Shown here: in pieces, positions 26,225 to 35,032 of the stretch
How positions within the stretch are numbered: position 1 is the stretch's first letter
Layout of the letters: the number at the start of each line of letters is the position of its first letter
Assembly (NCBI GenBank): GCA_014360015.1
Contig: JACIYJ010000004.1
Coordinates: forward strand, 86,001-150,000
Length of the DNA: 64,000 nt
Origin: Candidatus Aminicenantota bacterium
GTDB lineage: Bacteria > Acidobacteriota > Aminicenantia > Aminicenantales > Saccharicenantaceae
Direction: 5' to 3'
Made by a program: the position numbers and the translations under genes
Notes under the pieces: generated by a model
The model's database searches: none
What the model saw: only the letters and a program-made list of their open reading frames with translations
Told to the model about the DNA's origin: nothing

Positions 26225-28687
26225 ATGATAGCTTTCAAAAAAACTTCTCAGTTAAGTCGGTTTTTAGTTTTTCCAGTTTCAAATATTTACGCTACCTTTG
26301 CCCTTTTAGCAATAGCTTTAATCTCTTGGCTATTTCTAACGGGGCAAGTTCTGGCTTCTCCTCTAACCTCCTATCCTGCCGATAAAATTCAGGCAACCCA
26401 CGGCCCAAATGCCTCAGTTGATATCACCGATGATAGTATCACTCTCGACTCCGACCAAGGCAGTAGCAAGCCCAATCAATCCGTTCAGACAGGACAGTCA
26501 GATCAGCCATCGGAAAATTCCGGCCAACCTAACAAGAAAATGAAAGCCCCTACCAGCGCAGAAAGCGGCGACGCCCAAAAAGAAAACTCGGGAAAAGAAT
26601 CTGTCGCCCTCTGCAACCCCTCCACCAGCACTCAAGCTTCTCCAGCCTCACAAGCTTCTGAAGAAAAAGAAGAAAAAAAGCAGGTAGTTGAGCAATATGA
26701 AATTTTAGTTACGGCCCCCCGAGTGGAAATTCCTCTCAAGCAGAATCCTGCCGCTACTTCCGTGGTAGAACCCTCGGTGCTAAAAAACATGCCCCGCACC
26801 ATTGCTATCGATGAAGTGATGAAGCTTGTTCCGGGAGTCAAGGTTGATAATCAGGCTGATGGCGAGCGCGTGCACATTTCGATTCGGGGTGAAGGTATTC
26901 TGACCGAGCGCTGCACTCGTGGCATCCGCGCCATGGTTGACGGCATTCCGCTAAATGACCCCTCCGGTTATATTTCCGATTTCTACGATGTTGACTGGAG
27001 CACAGTGCGCCGGATTGAGGTGCTTCGCGGGCCGGCCGCGGCCTTTTATGGCAGCAGCTCTTCAGGCGGCATCATCAACATTTTTACTAAGGACGGTGGA
27101 ACCGAGCCTTTTTCCGGTGGCGCCAGCCTCATTCGTGGTGCTTATGGCTTGAAGAAGGGTCAGGCCGAAATGAGCGGAACCGTTGGTAAGATGAATTATT
27201 ACCTCACCGGCTCAGTGCTTAGCGGCGACGGTTATCGCCAGCACTCGGCCTACAATGCTGATAACCTCTGGAGTAAGTTCAATTTCACCCTGACTCCGAA
27301 GGTGAAGATTACGGCGGTGCTGGGCTGGACCAATTTCTTCAATCAGAATCCGGAGGGCTTGAACTTAGCTTGGTTTATGGACGACGTGAAGAGGCTACGG
27401 CGCCTGGCTAATCCAGATTCTTATACCTATAACGAATATCAAAAGACCAAGAGGCTCACCAGCGGAGTAACGGCTTCTGTCGGGTTGAGCGATAACCTCG
27501 ATATGAATGTAACGGCCTATTACCGGCACACTAATTATCGGGAGGCAGTGCCGTCGTCGGTAATTCATCGAGCGATGGATACGCCGGGGTTGAGCTGGCA
27601 GTTAAATCACCGGGCTGCTCTGGGCCAGGTGAAAAATTACTTGAGCTTTGGCTTTGACTATGCCTATCAGACAATGGACGAATACAAGCATCCTAATCTG
27701 GGCAATGCGGTCGAAGGACCGGACTTTTTGGCTGACCAGAATATGTATCAGACCGGCGTGGGCGCTTTTGTGCTCGATAGAGTGGAGCTCAGCCCGCAGT
27801 GGGGTGTATCGGGAATTGTGAGGTATGACCGGGTCACCAACAGGCTGGCCGACCATCTGCAGGCTGGCGGCGTTGATCTATCAGGAAAGGTGGCTTACGA
27901 GCGCGTAACCGGCCGAGTGGGCGTGACCTGGAATCCGAAGAGCAATTTTGGGCTTTATGCCAGCTGGGGAACGGGATTTTTGCCGCCAGGAACTGAAGAA
28001 TTGGTGAACAATCCCTATGCTTATGGCGGGTATAACACGCATTTACTGGCGGCAACGTCTATGGGCGAAGAGATTGGAGCTCGCGGGACGATTGGCAGCA
28101 AGCTGAGTTATGATGTGGCCCTTTTCCATATGGACACGAAGAATGATTTCGGACGGTACAGAATTGCCAGTCGGCCGCTGGAAACTTTTTACGGGAATGT
28201 GGGCTCGACGCGGCGCAATGGAATGGAGACAGCGGTCAACTGGTTTCCGATAGAGAATTTCACGCTGCAGGTGGCTTATACCTATTATAATTTTAAATAC
28301 AAGACCGTGGATACGCTGACGGGAGAGACGCTGCACGGGACCTGGGTGCCGAATATTCCGCAGCATCAGCTGTATGCCGATGGCGAATATAGAGTGACGA
28401 AAAACCTGAGGGTGGGCGCGGCGGTGGAGCATGTCAGCTCCTGGTACATTGATTCGACCAACAGGATTTTGGCCAACGGCTACGGCAAAACTGATCCGTA
28501 TACGTTAGTGCATGTAAGGGCTGGATACAGGTTCGAATGGCACGGAACGCCGTTTGAGATGATGCTGGCGGGACGAAATATTTTCAATGTGCTGTATTAT
28601 GGGTTTACCGAGCCTGACCCGGATGGAAATTCCTATCAGCCAGCACCGACTGCCGAGTGGTCGCTGGTTGTGCGCCTCGGCTTTTAA
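26225..28687 (+). CDS. TonB-dependent outer-membrane receptor
   Basis: About 820 residues. I chose ATG 26225 because GAGGAG lies about 10 bp before it; an earlier ATG at 26189 has no ribosome site. A long signal peptide ends near LTGQVLASP. A low-complexity S/N/Q/K-rich linker follows (to about residue 150), then the TonB box region EQYEILVTAPR. The plug domain shows HISIRGEGILTERCTRG, VDGIPLNDPSGY and IEVLRGPAAAFYGSSS. The beta-barrel ends in a C-terminal phenylalanine (VVRLGF). It should import a siderophore, vitamin or glycan across the outer membrane. The substrate is not evident. Monocistronic, with REP-like repeats on both sides. Confidence 0.9.
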   Translation: MIAFKKTSQLSRFLVFPVSNIYATFALLAIALISWLFLTGQVLASPLTSYPADKIQATHGPNASVDITDDSITLDSDQGSSKPNQSVQTGQSDQPSENSGQPNKKMKAPTSAESGDAQKENSGKESVALCNPSTSTQASPASQASEEKEEKKQVVEQYEILVTAPRVEIPLKQNPAATSVVEPSVLKNMPRTIAIDEVMKLVPGVKVDNQADGERVHISIRGEGILTERCTRGIRAMVDGIPLNDPSGYISDFYDVDWSTVRRIEVLRGPAAAFYGSSSSGGIINIFTKDGGTEPFSGGASLIRGAYGLKKGQAEMSGTVGKMNYYLTGSVLSGDGYRQHSAYNADNLWSKFNFTLTPKVKITAVLGWTNFFNQNPEGLNLAWFMDDVKRLRRLANPDSYTYNEYQKTKRLTSGVTASVGLSDNLDMNVTAYYRHTNYREAVPSSVIHRAMDTPGLSWQLNHRAALGQVKNYLSFGFDYAYQTMDEYKHPNLGNAVEGPDFLADQNMYQTGVGAFVLDRVELSPQWGVSGIVRYDRVTNRLADHLQAGGVDLSGKVAYERVTGRVGVTWNPKSNFGLYASWGTGFLPPGTEELVNNPYAYGGYNTHLLAATSMGEEIGARGTIGSKLSYDVALFHMDTKNDFGRYRIASRPLETFYGNVGSTRRNGMETAVNWFPIENFTLQVAYTYYNFKYKTVDTLTGETLHGTWVPNIPQHQLYADGEYRVTKNLRVGAAVEHVSSWYIDSTNRILANGYGKTDPYTLVHVRAGYRFEWHGTPFEMMLAGRNIFNVLYYGFTEPDPDGNSYQPAPTAEWSLVVRLGF

Positions 28688-28960
28688 AAACGGTGACGCC
28701 CTACGCGTTTCCTTATTTCTCCCAAGAAAATTAAAAATAGAGTGACGCCCTACGGGTTTCCTGATTTCAGAGGATGAGTCAAATAAAAAAGGGACGACAC
28801 CATAAAACGCGGGACACGCTACATATTTACCTAATTTCTGGGCCGGCAATTAAAGCGGGACACATTATATTTTTACTTTTCATCGTCCATCAGGCTTTTT
28901 TAAAGCATACCACAAAAAAATTGGGAAATGTGTAGTGTGTCACCCTTTTTTAGCAATCCA
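28688..28960. repeat. REP-like repeats after the TonB receptor gene
   Basis: Three direct units (near 28692 GTGACGCCCTACGCG, 28742 GTGACGCCCTACGGG, 28812 GGGACACGCTACATA), each with a TTTCCT(G/T)ATTT tail, and an inverted unit near 28922 (GGGAAATGTGTAGTG, TGTCACCC) fill the gap. Confidence 0.65.
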
Positions 28961-29138
28961 AGGAAAAATCCTCTGGCTCTGGAATAGCCGAGATAACTTG
29001 AATAACTCAAATAACGGCAGATAAAGCCAGGAATAAACACATTTCTTCTTTAAAAGCGTAAAATAATTAACAAGGAAGAAAGTGTTTAAAATTGTGTCAA
29101 AATTAATAGGAAAACATAAAAATTGGAGGAAGGGAAAA

Positions 29139-30339
29139 ATGGAATTTTTCAGGGCAAAAGCCTTCGTAATTTTGCTTCTTTCGCTGGCTTTTTTCTGGCA
29201 GCCCATGGCAGGTGTCGCTCCTGACCCTCGCTTATTACCTGATAGCAACCCGCAAGCCCTGGCGCCTCAAAAAGAACCAGAAATTATTGAAAACCCCGAG
29301 CGTGCATCCAGCAAGAATACTGAACTCAAAAGAATTTTCGCCATTGACGACCAACCAGACAAGTTTTTCTTTCGATTCCCGTTTGACCTTAAATTAAGTA
29401 GCGCTCGAGAAATATTTGTTTTGGACCATGAACAGATTCTTCATTTCGATTCTTCAGCCAAATTTGTGCGGAATTATTTTAAGAAAGGTCAGGGGCCGGG
29501 AGAGATGCAGTTTGCCAGTAGCATCATCATCGACGGGAAAAATCTGGTTGCCTTTGATGTTTATGGAATAAAGGTCTGCCGCTTTGACTTCAACGGAAAT
29601 CTGGTGGCCGAAGTCAAAATTAATAACTTGCAGATAGGGGCCAATCTAGTTCACGTAGACAGAAGCAAATATTATTTTGCGCGCTCTGGTTTTCCAGACA
29701 CCGGTGGGAAATGGGCTAAGATTGACAACCCTAATTATTTTCTGGTTTATGACGAAAAAGAAAAGAAGCTGGAAGAGCTGGCAGCTTTTCCAGTAGCTAC
29801 CTGGGCTATATCTTCGGGAGGCGCCAGGGGCAAAATTGAGACGACCAGGTTCCGAGTGGTTCCCTACCGGAACGGCCTATTCGTCATTTGCCACACCGAA
29901 GAATATCTGCTGAAAATATTTGATGTAGAAAAGAGGCAGGTGGTCAGAGCTTTCAGGCAACAATATCAAAGAATAAAAATGCCTGAGAGAAAAGAGCTAG
30001 CAGCAACGGTCGTGATCAACGGTCGGCAATACTCGTACACACCTACCTACTATTAACGACATAATGAAGGTGATGGCAGTTGGAGATTTGATCTGGGTTA
30101 TAACCTCAACCGCGGAGCCAGGCAAAGGAGTGCTGGTTGACGTCTTCAACGGTGAAGGGAAATATGTGGATTGCTTTTATCTGAAATTCCCCTTTGAGGT
30201 TAAAGCGGGGAATCTTGAATTGAGCTTCAGTCTGGTTGTGAGTGAGGACAGAAAGGAAATATCTGTGGCGGTTCGAAAAATGGTGACGCCCTACACGTTT
30301 CCTAATTTCCGGCATAACAAAAAAGGCCTCTATGTGTGA
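29139..30339 (+). pseudogene. Secreted six-bladed beta-propeller protein, frameshifted
   Basis: The ATG at 29139 follows TTGGAGGAAGGG and begins a signal peptide (MEFFRAKAFVILLLSL). The propeller domain has the KKGQGPGEMQFASS motif shared with two genes in the peptide island. Translation stops at TAA 30054-30056 after TPTYY. Skipping one T at that point restores the frame as YYNDIMKVMAVGDLIWVI to 30339. A single-base insertion (or sequencing error) therefore splits the gene. The last 20 codons consist of a GGTGACGCCCTACACG repeat unit, so the original C-terminus may also have been replaced. Function unknown. Confidence 0.7.
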
Positions 30340-30439
30340 GAAATGCATTTTAGGGTGACTTAAAGCGCTTACGAAACTGGCTAACCATCGCTTTTTATCA
30401 TTTATAAAGCTTTTTTAGTCTCTTTTAACTGCGCCTTCA

Positions 30440-30530
30440 TATCAAAACAAATGGCAAATATGTATGACGTCACCCAATTTTAAACGACTTACCCTATAAA
30501 ATTGGGAAATGTGTAGGGCGTCACCATTTT
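30440..30530. repeat. REP-like repeats at the M3 peptidase 3' end
   Basis: Two inverted units, near 30448 (GGCAAATATGTATGACG, TCACCC) and 30505 (GGGAAATGTGTAGGGCG, TCACC), abut the peptidase stop codon. Confidence 0.6.
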
Positions 30531-32669
30531 TTACAGGAGGCCGCGGCGCCGTAGCATCGGCTCAACCTTGGGTTCACGACCACGGAACTTCACGTACAGC
30601 GCCATCGGGTCTTCGCTTCCGCCACGAGCCAGGATGTTTTCCCGGAAGGCACGAGCCGTGGCCTGGTCGAACAGGCCCTTCTCCTTGAACGCCTGGAAGG
30701 CATCGGCATCCAGCACCTCGGCCCAGATGTAGCTATAGTAACCGGCGTAATAATCGTTGGCAAATATGTGGCTGAAATACGGGCTGCGATAACGGACCAC
30801 GATTTCCGGGATCAGGCCGATCCGCCCCAGCGATTTATCTTCAAACTGCATCACTTCTTCCGCCTTAACCGGCTCAGTTAGCGTATGCCAGTCCATATCC
30901 AGATAAGCGGCAGCTAAATATTCCACGGTGGCAAATCCCTGATTAAAATACCGGGCATTTTTGATCTTTTCGATCAGCGCATCGGGAATTGGCTCGCCAG
31001 TTTGGTAGTGCTTGGCAAAAAGCTTTAAAAATTCGGGCTCACCCACCCAGTTTTCCATAATCTGCGACGGCAGCTCCACGAAATCGCGCGGCACATTGGT
31101 GCCCGTTAGCCGAAGGTAAGTGCAATCAGAAAGCAGCCCATGCAGAGCATGTCCGAATTCATGGAAAAGAGTCGTCACTTCCTCCAGGGTTAGAAGCGAA
31201 GGCTGGTCAGGCGTGGGCTTGGTGAAGTTGCCGCAGTTGAGGATGAGCGGCGTCACTTTTTTGCCGTCAAGCTTATATTCATCGCGCAGAGCATTCATCC
31301 AAGCTCCGGCACCCTTGGAAGCGCGCGGGAAGTAATCGGTGTAGAGAATGCCGACGTGCGTGCCGTCAGCCTCTTTCACCTCAAAGACGCGCACATCAGG
31401 ATGATAAACAGGAATATCCTTGCGCTCAACGAACTGCAAGCCATAGAGCTTGTTGGCCAGCAGGAAGACACCATCAATGACATTTTCCAGCTTGAAATAG
31501 GGACGTAGCATCTCTTCATCAAGAGCATATTTCTGCTTACGAAGCTTTTCGGCATAATACCACCAATCCCAGGGTTCGAGTTTGAAGTTGTGGCCCTCGG
31601 CCTGAATGAGCTTCTGCAACTCGGCTGCTTCTTCTTTGGCTTTTTTAAGCGCCGGGGTCCAGACGTGGTTCAGGAATTTATAGACATTCTCGGGATTTTT
31701 GGCCATGCTTTCTTCAAGCACATAATCCGCCCAGGTTTTATAGCCAAGCAGTTTGGCTTTTTCGATCCGGAGGGCGATGGCGCGGGCGATGATGGCCTTG
31801 TTGTCATAAGTATTGCCGTTGTTGCCGCGGTTGATATAGGCTTTGAAGATTTTTTCGCGAAGCTCGCGGCGCGGTGAATACTGGAGGAAGGGAATCATAC
31901 TTGGTTTGTGCAGGGTAAAAACCCATTTGCCTTCCTTGCCCCGCTCTTTGGCCGCTTCGGCCGCGGCAGCAATGACATTCGGCGGCAGGCCTTCGAGGTC
32001 GGCCGGGTTATCTATGACCAGCTCAAAGGCGTTAGTGTCTTTGAGCACATTATCGGCGAATTTAAGCTCAAGGACCGAAAGTTCCTGATTGATTTCTTTG
32101 AGCCGGGCTTTTTTGGTCTCGTCAAGGTTGGCACCAGCTCGCACGAAGTCGCGGTAGTATTTTTCAAGAAGTTGACGCTGCTCGGGATTAAGCTCGAGGC
32201 GGTCACGCTGCTCATAGACAGCTTTCAGGCGGGCGAAAAGCTTGGGGTTGAGGAAGATTTCATCATTGTGGGCGGAAAGGGTCGGAGCCAGTTCCTGAGC
32301 CACGGCCTGAAGCTCATCGCTGGTGTTGGCGGAAAGGAGATTCTCCATAACTTTCTGGACTCGATCCAGGAATAGCCCGCTGCGGTCCAGAGCTTCGACT
32401 GTGTTAGCGAAGGTCGGCGGTTCAGGATTCTCGACAATGGCTTTGATTTCTTCGTTGTGACGCTTGATGCCTTCGAGAATGGCCGGCTTGAAATGCTCAA
32501 CTTTGATGTGGTCGAACGGCGGTGCACCAAAAGGTGTGGTCCATTCGGCAAAAAATGGATTGTCAGAAGAAGCGGCCTGGGCCTGAGCTTTATCTTTTTT
32601 CTCGCCGCTGCAGGCAATCATAATCGCCGAGACAATCATTAAAACCAGGATTACTTTCATTTGCCTCAT
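30531..32669 (-). CDS. M3-family metallopeptidase (oligopeptidase/dipeptidyl carboxypeptidase), lipoprotein
   Basis: A 712-residue zinc peptidase of the thimet/Dcp/OpdA family. The zinc site is in TLFHEFGHALHG (HExxH, about residue 503). Downstream motifs IMENWVGEPEFLKLFAKH and YYAGYYSYIWAEVLDADAF are typical of Dcp. The N-terminus MKVILVLMIVSAIMIAC then SGEKKDK is a lipoprotein signal with cysteine at about residue 20, so it is probably anchored on the periplasmic side. It would trim short peptides. ATG 32669 follows AGGAGTG. Monocistronic and flanked by REP-like repeats. Confidence 0.93.
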   Translation of the reverse strand: MRQMKVILVLMIVSAIMIACSGEKKDKAQAQAASSDNPFFAEWTTPFGAPPFDHIKVEHFKPAILEGIKRHNEEIKAIVENPEPPTFANTVEALDRSGLFLDRVQKVMENLLSANTSDELQAVAQELAPTLSAHNDEIFLNPKLFARLKAVYEQRDRLELNPEQRQLLEKYYRDFVRAGANLDETKKARLKEINQELSVLELKFADNVLKDTNAFELVIDNPADLEGLPPNVIAAAAEAAKERGKEGKWVFTLHKPSMIPFLQYSPRRELREKIFKAYINRGNNGNTYDNKAIIARAIALRIEKAKLLGYKTWADYVLEESMAKNPENVYKFLNHVWTPALKKAKEEAAELQKLIQAEGHNFKLEPWDWWYYAEKLRKQKYALDEEMLRPYFKLENVIDGVFLLANKLYGLQFVERKDIPVYHPDVRVFEVKEADGTHVGILYTDYFPRASKGAGAWMNALRDEYKLDGKKVTPLILNCGNFTKPTPDQPSLLTLEEVTTLFHEFGHALHGLLSDCTYLRLTGTNVPRDFVELPSQIMENWVGEPEFLKLFAKHYQTGEPIPDALIEKIKNARYFNQGFATVEYLAAAYLDMDWHTLTEPVKAEEVMQFEDKSLGRIGLIPEIVVRYRSPYFSHIFANDYYAGYYSYIWAEVLDADAFQAFKEKGLFDQATARAFRENILARGGSEDPMALYVKFRGREPKVEPMLRRRGLL

Positions 32670-32724
32670 TTTTCACTCCTCTTTTTGTTGATTCATTTTA
32701 GCACAAAATAAAAACGATGAGGAA

Positions 32725-32935
32725 TGAAAAGGGGGACGTGATACCCTGTCCCTTTTTCGATGTAGCTTCTAACATTCAAAACAAATAATTAATAAATCAG
32801 GGTCAGGGAGTCCTGTCCCTAAATTTAATATTGAAGTTATAAAAAAAGGAGACAGAGTATCACCTCCCTGTTTTTTAAATTATGAAGTTTCAATGAGTTA
32901 AAAAAAGCGGGACAAGAGTACACGTCCCCATTGCG
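32725..32935. repeat. REP-like GGGACAG repeats
   Basis: Units near 32731 (GGGGGACGTGATACCC-TGTCCC), 32800 (GGGTCAGGGAGTCCTG-TCCC), 32850 (GGAGACAGAGTATCACC) and 32910 (GGGACAAGAGTACACG-TCCCC) occupy the gap upstream of the M3 peptidase gene. This marks the right-hand limit of the repeat-rich region. Confidence 0.65.
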
Positions 32936-33088
32936 TTCGGCCAATCAAAATTAGCAAAAGCTAATAACAACTTTCCTTTAATTTTGCTTTTAAAGATTAA
33001 GTAAGGTAAAATTTGAGCGGATTGGTAAAAATCAAGATAATAAGGCAGAGAAGGAATCATCTAAAAAAATTTTTATTCAGAGAAAAAA

Positions 33089-33478
33089 ATGAATAGATGG
33101 AAAGATTGGTATGACCAGGGCAAAAGAGACCTGGAAAAAGCCCAACTTGACCTGAAGTATGGTTTCTACGAATGGGCCTGCTTCACCTCGCAGCAAGCTT
33201 CCGAAAAGATAATAAAGGCTCTTGGAATGAAAGCTGGAATTACTCTATGGGGGCATTCACTTACTGAAATGATTAACCTTTTAGCTGAAAAAATAATTAT
33301 TCCGGAAGAAATAAAAGAGAAAGCTAAGCTGCTGGATCTATATTACATACCACCCAGGTATCCTAACGGATTCGCCTCAGGAAAGCCGGCTGATTATTTT
33401 TCCGAAAAGCAGGCCAAGGAGGCCCTCGATGCGGCAAACAGCATCATCAGGTTCTGCGAAAGCTATCTGGCTCGATAG
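33089..33478 (+). CDS. HEPN domain protein
   Basis: A 129-residue helical protein typical of HEPN partners of minimal nucleotidyltransferases: WKDWYDQGKRDLEKAQLDL, then WACFTSQQASEKIIKAL, a WGHSLTEMI segment and a C-terminal KPADYFSEKQAKEALD helix. In HEPN/MNT modules the HEPN protein is the RNase-type toxin. The 3' end overlaps the downstream nucleotidyltransferase frame, supporting a two-gene operon. Such HEPN proteins also occur outside toxin systems. The strict Rx4-6H RNase motif is not clear here, so toxicity is uncertain. Confidence 0.8.
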   Translation: MNRWKDWYDQGKRDLEKAQLDLKYGFYEWACFTSQQASEKIIKALGMKAGITLWGHSLTEMINLLAEKIIIPEEIKEKAKLLDLYYIPPRYPNGFASGKPADYFSEKQAKEALDAANSIIRFCESYLAR

Positions 33479-33776
33479 AAACGAGATTCTTAAGAACCTA
33501 AAAGCTGCAGCTAAGGAAGCAAGAGAAAAGTTTCCGGAAATAAAAGATATCAGGCTCTTTGGTTCGCTGGCAAAAAATGAAGAGACCGGGCTTAGCGATA
33601 TCGACATTTTCATTCTGGCTGACACAGATGAGAAAAATCCAATAGATAGAATAAGACCCTACTTCTATTTTTTTTCTGACCGCCTGAAAATATCTATCGA
33701 TGTTATCATGGCCCGACCAGAAGAACTTTCGGATTGCGAAGAGATGATAAAAGATAGCGTCTCGCTAATTTCTTAA
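33429..33776 (+). CDS. Minimal nucleotidyltransferase (MNT)
   Basis: A 115-residue protein with the polymerase-beta nucleotidyltransferase motif IRLFGSLAKNEETGLSDIDIFI (GSx10SDxD) near residue 50, and a third acidic strand ISIDVIM. In HEPN/MNT systems it is the antitoxin, often by modifying the HEPN protein with AMP. The called start overlaps the HEPN gene by 50 bp; a start nearer 33475 would also retain the motif. It lies in a plus-strand pair with the HEPN gene. Confidence 0.8.
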   Translation: MRQTASSGSAKAIWLDRNEILKNLKAAAKEAREKFPEIKDIRLFGSLAKNEETGLSDIDIFILADTDEKNPIDRIRPYFYFFSDRLKISIDVIMARPEELSDCEEMIKDSVSLIS

Positions 33777-33915
33777 CCTTTCAGAACCAGGCAGGACTGG
33801 GAATTAAAAGAATCAGCTCCGGCAGCAAGGCCGGCAAACTTCTGGTGATTGTGGTTTTTTAATCAGAATCAGAACAAGTCTGGATGATTTACTAATTAGA
33901 TAGGAAAACTGATAA

Positions 33916-34215
33916 TTATTTATTTTCTGGCTTGGCCTCAGCCATCTCCTGCCTCAGCTTCTGCAGCAGAGCCACCAGTTCCTTTTGACTCATAAAACTT
34001 ATGGCCCCGGACGGGCATTCCCGGGCGCAGGCGCTGCAACCGACCACACAGTTCATCGGGTTGATCACTTCGGGTGAGGAATCGCCTGGAGAGAAAACCT
34101 CATTGGCACAGAAATTAATGCAGGCTCCGCAGTTGGTACACAAATCAGGGTTGATGACCGGGTACCAGGGAATCTTTTCCCTGGGAATACCAAGATAATG
34201 GGAACGGCCGCTCAT
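33916..34215 (-). CDS. Dicluster 4Fe-4S ferredoxin-like protein
   Basis: A 99-residue protein with two cysteine clusters: CTNCGACINFC (about residues 26-36) and CVVGCSACARECP (about 56-68). The spacing suits two [4Fe-4S] clusters, although the second group is written C-x3-C-x2-C-x3-CP. It would carry electrons in the cytoplasm. The start overlaps the preceding stop (34212-34215). It is the third gene of an ArsR/CxC-protein/ferredoxin operon, so it is likely the redox partner of the cysteine-rich protein. Confidence 0.85.
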   Translation of the reverse strand: MSGRSHYLGIPREKIPWYPVINPDLCTNCGACINFCANEVFSPGDSSPEVINPMNCVVGCSACARECPSGAISFMSQKELVALLQKLRQEMAEAKPENK

Positions 34216-34574
34216 TTTCCCAGCTCCTCCAGAGCCTTTTTAATCTCCTCAAAAGCCTGGTCGGTGTTCTTGAACTGGATCCAGACCGGCTTGACTACTT
34301 TCTCGTTCATTTCAACACCGGCCTTCTGAAAGCCATCCCGGAAAAGCTTCCACTGTTTCTCCGGTTTGCAGGCGGCTGTAAGATAAACCACACCATCTTT
34401 CTTGACCAGGTCAGCCAGCAGAGCCTCACCGTTGGCTTCGCAGAGTCGTGGATGAAGCAGCATGTAGTCGTGAGGCAGTTCCAGGCGGACTCTTTCCGCC
34501 AGCTCGCCGAAATTAATTTCCTTCAGGCTAGGGCAGGCAAAGCTGCAGGTACAAATTAAGATTGCTTTTTTCAT
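34212..34574 (-). CDS. Cysteine-rich redox protein, HdrA-N-terminus-like
   Basis: A 120-residue protein with an N-terminal ILICTCSFACPSL motif (C-x-C-x3-C), a further cysteine in HPRLCEANGEALL and another in LTAACKPEKQW. The layout (a short beta strand ending in CxC, later cysteines after DYMLLHPRLC and VVYLTAACKPE) resembles the N-terminal piece of HdrA-type heterodisulfide reductases, where cysteines bind an iron-sulfur cluster. That match is by eye and not proven. It is 3 bp downstream of the regulator gene and overlaps the ferredoxin gene. Confidence 0.55.
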   Translation of the reverse strand: MKKAILICTCSFACPSLKEINFGELAERVRLELPHDYMLLHPRLCEANGEALLADLVKKDGVVYLTAACKPEKQWKLFRDGFQKAGVEMNEKVVKPVWIQFKNTDQAFEEIKKALEELGK

Positions 34575-34577
34575 GAT

Positions 34578-34901
34578 CTATACCTCCATTATTAATTTTC
34601 GCTGGGTAGAAACAGCGTTAATCTTGCAGATTATGTTCTTGTCGACGGTCTTGGCCATTTTTAAGTCTTCTCTGATTCTTGTATCATTAGAGATAAGAGC
34701 CAGAAGATGCCGAAGAAGCTCCTTAAGCTCCGGCGCCAGCTCAGGATTAATCTGATAAATAACCCACTTCCCTTCTTTATCAAAATCTACCAAGCCAGCT
34801 TCTTGTAGCTGGGACAGGTGCCTGGAAACAGTGGAAAAGGACAGACCGAGAATTTCTCTGATTTCACAAACTGCCAGAGGTCGGAAATTTAGGACGGCCA
34901 C
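34578..34901 (-). CDS. ArsR-family transcriptional regulator
   Basis: A winged-helix repressor. VCEIREILGLSFSTVSRHLSQLQEAGLVDF forms the helix-turn-helix and GKWVIYQINPELAPELKELL the wing and dimer helix. The listed GTG start at 34901 cuts off the usual first helix: upstream codons to about 34973 still encode QSFKILSALSEPNRLRI, a clear family N-terminus. No ATG/GTG/TTG exists there, so the start may be a rare ATT (34973) or the 5' end may be damaged. It probably controls its own operon with the two redox genes; a redox or metal signal is likely. Confidence 0.85.
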   Translation of the reverse strand: MAVLNFRPLAVCEIREILGLSFSTVSRHLSQLQEAGLVDFDKEGKWVIYQINPELAPELKELLRHLLALISNDTRIREDLKMAKTVDKNIICKINAVSTQRKLIMEV

Positions 34902-35032
34902 AATCCGCAGCCGGTTTGGCTCGGACAGAGCCGAAAGAATCTTAAAACTCTGTGTTTTACTGGGTGCGGAAATTAATTATAATTTGCCTGCAAAGGTTAT
35001 TTAATAGAATCACGATTAATCTGGAGGAGACG

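Noticed and set aside
14298..32935. CRISPR-like array
   Set aside because: Repeats are dispersed, in both orientations, with irregular spacing between genes, and no cas genes are present.
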